DNA of 64,000 nucleotides. Source: Bacillota bacterium (lineage in GTDB: Bacteria > Bacillota > Clostridia > Acetivibrionales > DSM-1351). The stretch spans positions 29,326 to 93,325 of the forward strand of contig JAEVZU010000022.1 of assembly GCA_023392075.1 (NCBI GenBank), given 5' to 3'. Shown in pieces: positions 58,790 through 64,000 of the stretch. The number at the start of each line of letters is the position of its first letter. Within the stretch, counting starts at the first letter, position 1. The translations under genes and the position numbers were made by a program. The notes under the pieces were generated by a model. The model was given only the letters and a program-made list of their open reading frames with translations. It did not search any database and had not been told where the DNA came from.

Positions 58790-58915
58790 ATTATAGAAGG
58801 GGTATTCCATCAATACCATGCACATGTTTTTACTTTGTTAACTTCTGTTTACCAAGATTTTTTCATATTCATTGAGTATCATATCTTTTTTTTACTTTGT
58901 TAACATCTCTTTACC
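58790..58915 (-). promoter_or_regulatory. Activator-type promoter with two 27-bp direct repeats
   Basis: TTTTTACTTTGTTAAC-N-TCT-N-TTTACC occurs at 58827-58853 and 58889-58915, differing at only two positions and 62 bp apart, about six helical turns. A TATAAT box (58790-58795, minus strand) reads toward the lipoprotein gene, but no -35 box is recognisable. This fits a promoter that needs the YesN-type regulator bound at both repeats. Confidence 0.75.
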
Positions 58916-58929
58916 TTTTATATAAAAGT

Positions 58930-58968
58930 AAAAAAGGATCATACCCCAACCGGATATAATCCTTACCT
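58930..58968 (-). terminator. Terminator after lipoprotein 2
   Basis: On the minus strand AAGGATTATA and TATGATCCTT form a mostly paired stem followed by TTTTTT, 12 bp past the stop codon of the second lipoprotein gene. It separates the kinase-regulator-lipoprotein 2 transcript from the inducible one. Confidence 0.7.
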
Positions 58969-58979
58969 TATTGCATTTA

Positions 58980-60698
58980 TTATCTTGCAGATTCATACCA
59001 CTTATTTACTTCTGCCGTTATTTCTTTGCCTCCTATCTTGTACCAGTCGTTTACAAATTTATCAAAACGGTCAATAGGCGCCTCACCCATTATGATCTTT
59101 ATAAATATTTCTTTTTCCATCATATCCATTACCGCTTTTTTCTCAGCAATTGTATTTGTAGACGGTCCAACAAACCGCTCGGCAAGAAGCTGCCCGCCGG
59201 TTCTATATTTCTCAAGTATACCAAAGACACCATTGGTTCCGTAAATTTTTTCCCATCCCCATTTGGTTTTATCTCCGCCGGCATATGCATCCAGGTTGGA
59301 TTGTATTGCTCTTGGCTCACCTTGCAGAGAATCCAGGCTGCCCTTCTTCCGCGCCGCATCAATTGCCAGAAAGGCATCCAGATTTTTATACGGAGGGCTT
59401 GGGACAACAGGTGAGAATTTCCATACGCCCACACCCCCATTCTCAACAGGCATATAGTACTTATCGAAATCAGCCGCAGTGCCCCAATTCTTTTCCAGGT
59501 GCATGTTTATTAATTTTATGAGTGCCTCGGGATATGAATATCCCTTCTTAACTGCAAATATCCTTGTTTGGTTGAACTTTAACGGAACCATCACTTTCCT
59601 GTCGTCAGCCGAAACAAGGGGATATCCTGTCCAATCCGCATTATTGTCATTATTAAAATTACTGATAAGCGGGTACATGGGATTCCACTGGGCTCCAAAT
59701 TCAATGCCCACTTTCCCGGCAGTTACAGATTCGGCTACTTTGCTTCCATCCTTTACGCTGAACTCTCTGTCCAGTTCTCCGGCCATATACATAGCGGCAA
59801 GTTTCCGAAGGGCCGTCTTTGTTTCAGGCAGCGTACTTCCCCAGATAAGTTTGCCCGAAGCATCCTCAACCCACATATTGGGGTAAGCGTGATAAGCTGC
59901 AAAAAAGCCCTCTGTTCCCAGGCATCCACCGTATAAATCTTTGGTAATTGCAATTCCAAACGTATCCTGCCTGCCGTTTCCGTCAGGATCCATAGTTGTA
60001 AATGCCCTCGCGACCTTCAAAAGCTCATTCATGGATTTTGGAGGCTGCAGATTCAGTTTCTTCAGCCAATCATTTCGTATCCAGATATACTGTGCTGCCT
60101 CAACAAATGAATAGGGCTCGGGAACAGCCATCAATTTACCGTTTATAGTAGCTGAGTCCAATGTTGCTGTACCTTCCTGGTTATAAACCTCTTTGGTCAG
60201 AGGCGATGCATACTTTTCAAAGTACTCAGTCATATCCTCAATCATGTCGGAATCAACCAATTGTCTTAACTGTGCCGGGTTTACAAGGATTATATCCGGA
60301 AGATTTCCCGATGCCAGCGTAACATTTATCTTTTGAGTATAAACATCGGAGGTTTCATTACCTCTTACAGCCCACGCATATTTTACATTTATCCCAAGTT
60401 CATCCTTGTATAATTCCAGCCAGCGATTATCCTGAATAGTTTCTCCAGGCGTTTTTGGCAGTACATTTTTCGCCAAATCCTCATCTATCCCACGTACAAA
60501 TGATATATCAATAGTTGGATTGTATCTTCCCAAAGGACCTGTATCAACTTTTCCATATGAAGAATTTAAACTGCTTTTAAGTGTGTCTTCCGATGCGAAA
60601 TTATCCGTTCTACTTCTCTCACAAGCCACAAAAAGTACAACTGTTAATGAGAAAGCCAAAACCAATAAAATATATTTATATAAGTGTTTTTTCAACAA
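58980..60698 (-). CDS. Extracellular sugar-binding lipoprotein 2 (module B)
   Basis: A 572-aa lipoprotein: signal MLKKHLYKYILLVLAFSLTV, lipobox FVAC, mature start near residue 26. The body is nearly collinear with lipoprotein 1 (for example PTIDISFVRGIDEDLAKNVL, PGETIQDNRWLELYKDELGI, RKVMVPLKFNQTRIFAVKKG) with frequent single substitutions and no gaps of note. It lies 41 bp downstream of the response regulator and is probably co-transcribed with it, so it may be made constitutively and act in sensing, while lipoprotein 1 serves bulk uptake. That split is inference. Confidence 0.9.
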   Translation of the reverse strand: MLKKHLYKYILLVLAFSLTVVLFVACERSRTDNFASEDTLKSSLNSSYGKVDTGPLGRYNPTIDISFVRGIDEDLAKNVLPKTPGETIQDNRWLELYKDELGINVKYAWAVRGNETSDVYTQKINVTLASGNLPDIILVNPAQLRQLVDSDMIEDMTEYFEKYASPLTKEVYNQEGTATLDSATINGKLMAVPEPYSFVEAAQYIWIRNDWLKKLNLQPPKSMNELLKVARAFTTMDPDGNGRQDTFGIAITKDLYGGCLGTEGFFAAYHAYPNMWVEDASGKLIWGSTLPETKTALRKLAAMYMAGELDREFSVKDGSKVAESVTAGKVGIEFGAQWNPMYPLISNFNNDNNADWTGYPLVSADDRKVMVPLKFNQTRIFAVKKGYSYPEALIKLINMHLEKNWGTAADFDKYYMPVENGGVGVWKFSPVVPSPPYKNLDAFLAIDAARKKGSLDSLQGEPRAIQSNLDAYAGGDKTKWGWEKIYGTNGVFGILEKYRTGGQLLAERFVGPSTNTIAEKKAVMDMMEKEIFIKIIMGEAPIDRFDKFVNDWYKIGGKEITAEVNKWYESAR

Positions 60699-60739
60699 TT
60701 ACCATCCCCCTGTTAATCAGGTACATTATCTAAAATTCC

Positions 60740-62461
60740 TCACTTGTTTAACATTTGCCTACCGGCTACTGCCGAATCATGGTACTCTTGAGGTGAACAG
60801 CCGCAAATTTTCCTAAAAAAGCGGGTAAAGGATGCCGCTGTTTCATATCCCACCATTCGGGCAGCCTCATGTATTTTTACATTTTCTTTCTGTAATAGTT
60901 CTTTAGCTTTTTTTATCCTAATACCATCTATATACTCAGATAGGTTTATTCCTGTTAACTGTTTATACAACCTGGATAAATATGAGGGATTCAAGTACAC
61001 CTGTTCTGCCAGCCTTACCAGTGATAAATCCTCATTAAGATGGTCTTGAATAAAGTTCTGAATATATTCAACTGTATTATCTGCCCTCTTTTTTTGTTCC
61101 TCATTCTGAAGCTTAAATATAATATTTGAGATATCATAGAGATATTGAGCAGCATCCAGCCAGGTGTCATGCATGTCAATCCTCATAAGCTTGTTTTGTG
61201 CAATATGGAAAGCAATTTTATTTGTTAGTTTCCATCGGTTAATATATGTCAAAAGACTGAGTGAAACCTTATAATATGCTTCAATTGCCAAATTACAGTT
61301 CTTACTCCTTATTGACTTCAGCGGGTCAATTATTTCAGTCAGAACCTCGAAAAATTTCTCATTTTGTCCGGATTCAAGATATTGCTCAATAGATTCAAAA
61401 TTTCTTTTCCTTAATGACATTTCCAGAGGCTCGTTGCCTGTGTCAAGTTCAGGAACGTCAATACTCGAATGGGTAGCCAACAGATTATTTTTTATTTCAT
61501 TATCAATAAGAATCCTTTCTATTCCCGTACCAATTCTGTAGTTCAACAACTGATTCAGAAAAAAGTACTTTTGCGATACCTCTGACCAGTTGCACGCTTC
61601 TGAACCCAAGGCAAAGCTGATTGATAAATTAAGAGAATCCCTGCAGGCAGACTGGATAACCTCAAGTGTTCCTTTTAAAAATGATACTGTCTTAGTATAG
61701 TAATATGACGTTTCACTTTGAGTTTGATTTTGAATGAACAGTTCCTTCGGCTGAATAAACAAAACAAATCTGTAGTTTTCATCCATCACAACTACACTTC
61801 TTATGTGAGGATTCAAATTCCGGTTTATTATCATCCTCACTGAATAAAGATACTGAAGCCTGTCCCAATATGTCAAATCCGGAGTGATGTTATCCACATG
61901 TCCCAGCAATAACACCACAGGCTGTTCAGGATATAAGGAGACGGACAGCTGCTCGAATTGGGCCTTATTTATATTAAGTGATGTATCACCTCTCAGAAGC
62001 TGAATAAAATAATCCTTTTGGAAGAGATCGGCTGCCATGTTCATCTGTTCTTTGGCCTTATGGATCAAATCCTCAATTTTTATACTCTTTTGTATCTCTT
62101 TAATTGTATTTTGAACAGCACTTATGACTTTCTCGTGATCCTCCGTTTTAAGGATATAGCTGACCCCGCTGTGCTGAATCGCTTTGTACACATACTCAAA
62201 TTCATCATACCCTGTTAAAAAAATGACTTTGCACTGAGGCCAGCTTTTGTGAATTATGTCCAACAGCTGCAAGCCGTCAATCTCAGGCATTCTTATATCT
62301 GTCAGGACAATGTCTATTCTGGTCCTGTTTAACCACTCAATGGCTTCATCTCCGGAGTATGCCCTATATACATCCAGATCCAGATTTTTCATGTTGTTAA
62401 AAATTTCATATAAGCTATTAACAATTATTTCTTCATCATCAACAATCAACATTCTGTACAA
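60740..62461 (-). CDS. Two-component response regulator, YesN type (module B)
   Basis: A 573-aa regulator. The receiver reads MLIVDDEEIIVNSLYEIFNN with phospho-Asp in IVLTDIRMPEIDGLQ and the conserved Thr in IFLTGYDEFEYVYKA. A long linker leads to the AraC-type end (LSLVRLAEQVYLNPSYLSRL, IHEAARMVGYETAASFTRFF, CSPQEYHDSA). The start is TTG 62461, six bases after GGGGGTG, giving LYRMLIVDDEE as in other YesN proteins; GTG 62470 would lie in the ribosome site. It overlaps the kinase gene by 23 bp. Confidence 0.92.
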   Translation of the reverse strand: MYRMLIVDDEEIIVNSLYEIFNNMKNLDLDVYRAYSGDEAIEWLNRTRIDIVLTDIRMPEIDGLQLLDIIHKSWPQCKVIFLTGYDEFEYVYKAIQHSGVSYILKTEDHEKVISAVQNTIKEIQKSIKIEDLIHKAKEQMNMAADLFQKDYFIQLLRGDTSLNINKAQFEQLSVSLYPEQPVVLLLGHVDNITPDLTYWDRLQYLYSVRMIINRNLNPHIRSVVVMDENYRFVLFIQPKELFIQNQTQSETSYYYTKTVSFLKGTLEVIQSACRDSLNLSISFALGSEACNWSEVSQKYFFLNQLLNYRIGTGIERILIDNEIKNNLLATHSSIDVPELDTGNEPLEMSLRKRNFESIEQYLESGQNEKFFEVLTEIIDPLKSIRSKNCNLAIEAYYKVSLSLLTYINRWKLTNKIAFHIAQNKLMRIDMHDTWLDAAQYLYDISNIIFKLQNEEQKKRADNTVEYIQNFIQDHLNEDLSLVRLAEQVYLNPSYLSRLYKQLTGINLSEYIDGIRIKKAKELLQKENVKIHEAARMVGYETAASFTRFFRKICGCSPQEYHDSAVAGRQMLNK

Positions 62462-64000
62462 TTTCGTCACCCCCGGATACCATAATTTTTAAAATTACTT
62501 TCAGACCTCCCATTTCACTTCTTGATACAACCAGTCCGCTATTTTCTCCAAATACGAGCTTAATGCGACGGTTGATATTTAAAATTCCCGTTATCTCCAA
62601 ATCTTCCGTAGTATTCTCCAGTGCCTTCTTCAAGTCTGACAGTCCTTCATCTGTCATATCATTTCCATTATCTTCGACTATTATATTGAGCTGTTTATCA
62701 TTTCCCTCAAAATAAACGGATACAATTCCACTGTTCTTTTTTCTTTCAATACCATGTTCAAATGCATTTTCTATAATGGGCTGCAATATCAGACGCGGTA
62801 CTTTTATATTATGATACTTTTCAGGACATTCTACAAAATCCACCCTCAATCTTTTGGCAAACCTCATCAACTGTATATTCGTATATACTTTTGCATGATT
62901 TATTTCATCAATTAGTGGAATATAATCCGCCGAGTTTCTGGTTACAAAGCGGAAGTATTCACCAAGATACTTGGAAAATAGTACAAGGTTTTCATCACCT
63001 ATCGAGGCCATAGTATTGATCATGAAAAGACTGTTGTATAAAAAGTGTGGGTTTATCTGTGATTGTAATTGTTTTAGCTCTGCCCGCTGCATTAATATTC
63101 TCTGATTGTAAACTTGATCTATAAGATTATTAAGATTTTTTACCATATCATTAAAACGCTTGTATAGATAACCGAATTCACTATTTGAATCATGAGTTAT
63201 AGCTACCTGCAAATCCCCGCTTTCTACCCTGCGAAATGACTTGACCAACTGAACCAGAGGTTTGTGCATAAACTTGTAGGTAGAGAAAGAATAAATAAGT
63301 ATAATAATTATAACAGCAACCGAAAAAACCCAAACCCATATATTAAAGTTCTTGATTGGTTTCATCACATATTCCTGAGGAATATACTTTAATAGAATCA
63401 TATTTAGATATGTTGACCTGGCATGTACCACATAGTATCCTTTTTGCTGAATATTAACATATTCCGTACCGCTGTCGGTATCTGTATTGATTTTATCTAT
63501 AATACTTTTAATTTCATAAGTGTTCCCTGCATCTTTCTGATTGGAAATAATACCTTTATCGACAATACTTATTAAAATCGAGCCACTTCCATTATAAGTA
63601 TTAAACTGTGTTAATGCCTGCCTGAAAACATCTTCATCCAACTCAATTTCAATTGAATAAAGCGGATTACTGCCTAATAAATCCCTTTTTTGCAGGGTAC
63701 TTAGATATAGTCCTCCTTTATAGCTTATTATCTGCGCCCCGCCCAGCCCTGCAGGAACTCTGATATCTTTAAATTTTTCCATATTTAACTCATCCAAACC
63801 GGAGTTGGAGGAAATGGTTCTGTTTATTGGAAGAATGTGGACACTTACATTTTTTATATACACACTGCTGTTTCTTATTGTAACCAACCTCTGCTGGAGC
63901 TGTCGCATGCTTTCAGTTGATTCATATATACTCATAATTTGTGATCTGATGGCCAGCTTATTGAGATTTTCATCATTCAAGCAGTCATATTGCAGGGTCT
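62439..64000 (-). CDS. Sensor histidine kinase, YesM type (module B), 5' end outside window
   Basis: At least 520 residues. The visible part has an extracellular sensor domain, a membrane helix (IWVWVFSVAVIIIILIYSFS), HAMP (KSFRRVESGDLQVAITHDSN), the phospho-His in SQINPHFLYNSLFMINTM and the ATP site IIENAFEHGIERK with VEDNGND. The frame remains open to the right edge, so the start and first membrane helix lie beyond. It forms a pair with the YesN-type regulator and should control the twin-repeat promoter at 58790-58915. Confidence 0.92.
   Translation of the reverse strand, partial: TLQYDCLNDENLNKLAIRSQIMSIYESTESMRQLQQRLVTIRNSSVYIKNVSVHILPINRTISSNSGLDELNMEKFKDIRVPAGLGGAQIISYKGGLYLSTLQKRDLLGSNPLYSIEIELDEDVFRQALTQFNTYNGSGSILISIVDKGIISNQKDAGNTYEIKSIIDKINTDTDSGTEYVNIQQKGYYVVHARSTYLNMILLKYIPQEYVMKPIKNFNIWVWVFSVAVIIIILIYSFSTYKFMHKPLVQLVKSFRRVESGDLQVAITHDSNSEFGYLYKRFNDMVKNLNNLIDQVYNQRILMQRAELKQLQSQINPHFLYNSLFMINTMASIGDENLVLFSKYLGEYFRFVTRNSADYIPLIDEINHAKVYTNIQLMRFAKRLRVDFVECPEKYHNIKVPRLILQPIIENAFEHGIERKKNSGIVSVYFEGNDKQLNIIVEDNGNDMTDEGLSDLKKALENTTEDLEITGILNINRRIKLVFGENSGLVVSRSEMGGLKVILKIMVSGGDEIVQNVDC

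Noticed and set aside
1..64000. tRNA or rRNA genes
   Set aside because: No cloverleaf-like GC-rich segment with a T-arm consensus was noticed; the few GC-rich blocks do not fold that way by eye. A tRNA search program would settle this.

Overview
The window reads as low-GC DNA of a spore-forming, plant-polysaccharide-degrading clostridium. A Ruminiclostridium-like member of Clostridia is my best guess, made from gene content only: a CotJC spore-coat fragment, YesM/YesN-type two-component systems beside LplABC-type sugar importers, and many intracellular hemicellulases.

Bases 1 to about 25,210 are one arm of a prophage. On the right, facing right, are a CI-like repressor, an ImmA-like protein and a large serine recombinase. 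Everything else is on the minus strand and runs leftward: Cro, small early genes, a sigma factor, an AbrB-type regulator, a recombination block (HD protein, SbcD-SbcC fusion, RecU-like nuclease, HNH protein), a replication block (SF2 helicase, SSB, primase-helicase), a late sigma-region-4 regulator, and the terminase subunits. The large terminase subunit runs off the left edge, so structural and lysis genes lie outside. Between the late regulator and the terminase sits a separately terminated SEC-C/SIR2 gene that looks like a cargo gene, plausibly anti-phage. The phage is inserted in a cotJC-like spore coat gene: only its 3' part follows the integrase, starting at a 15-bp palindrome. The 5' part should lie at the far phage end, so excision could restore the gene.

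Bases 25,700-41,460 are an accessory region with mixed carbohydrate genes and much decay. It holds a kduD-kduI pair with a divergent AraC regulator, a truncated UPF0158 gene, an AAA ATPase with its own consensus promoter, a GH127 arabinofuranosidase with a divergent AraC regulator, a frameshifted IS4-family element that has removed most of a GH95 gene, and a GH4 glycosidase with a divergent AraC regulator. A deletion scar fuses the cut ends of a sugar permease and an AraC gene, and it is followed by a broken membrane-anchored AraC regulator.

Bases 41,500-64,000 hold two parallel xylan/arabinoxylan-oligosaccharide modules, all on the minus strand. Module A runs sensor kinase, response regulator, solute-binding lipoprotein, terminator-like hairpin, two permeases, GH8 exo-oligoxylanase, GH39 beta-xylosidase, serine hydrolase. 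Module B runs sensor kinase (cut by the right edge), response regulator, lipoprotein, terminator, twin direct-repeat operator, second near-identical lipoprotein, hairpin, two permeases, a GH43-like remnant, GH51 arabinofuranosidase. In both, oligosaccharides would be bound outside, imported and cut in the cytoplasm; no importer ATPase is encoded here, so a shared one must act in trans. A 187-bp MITE-like element and another GH43 remnant lie between the modules.
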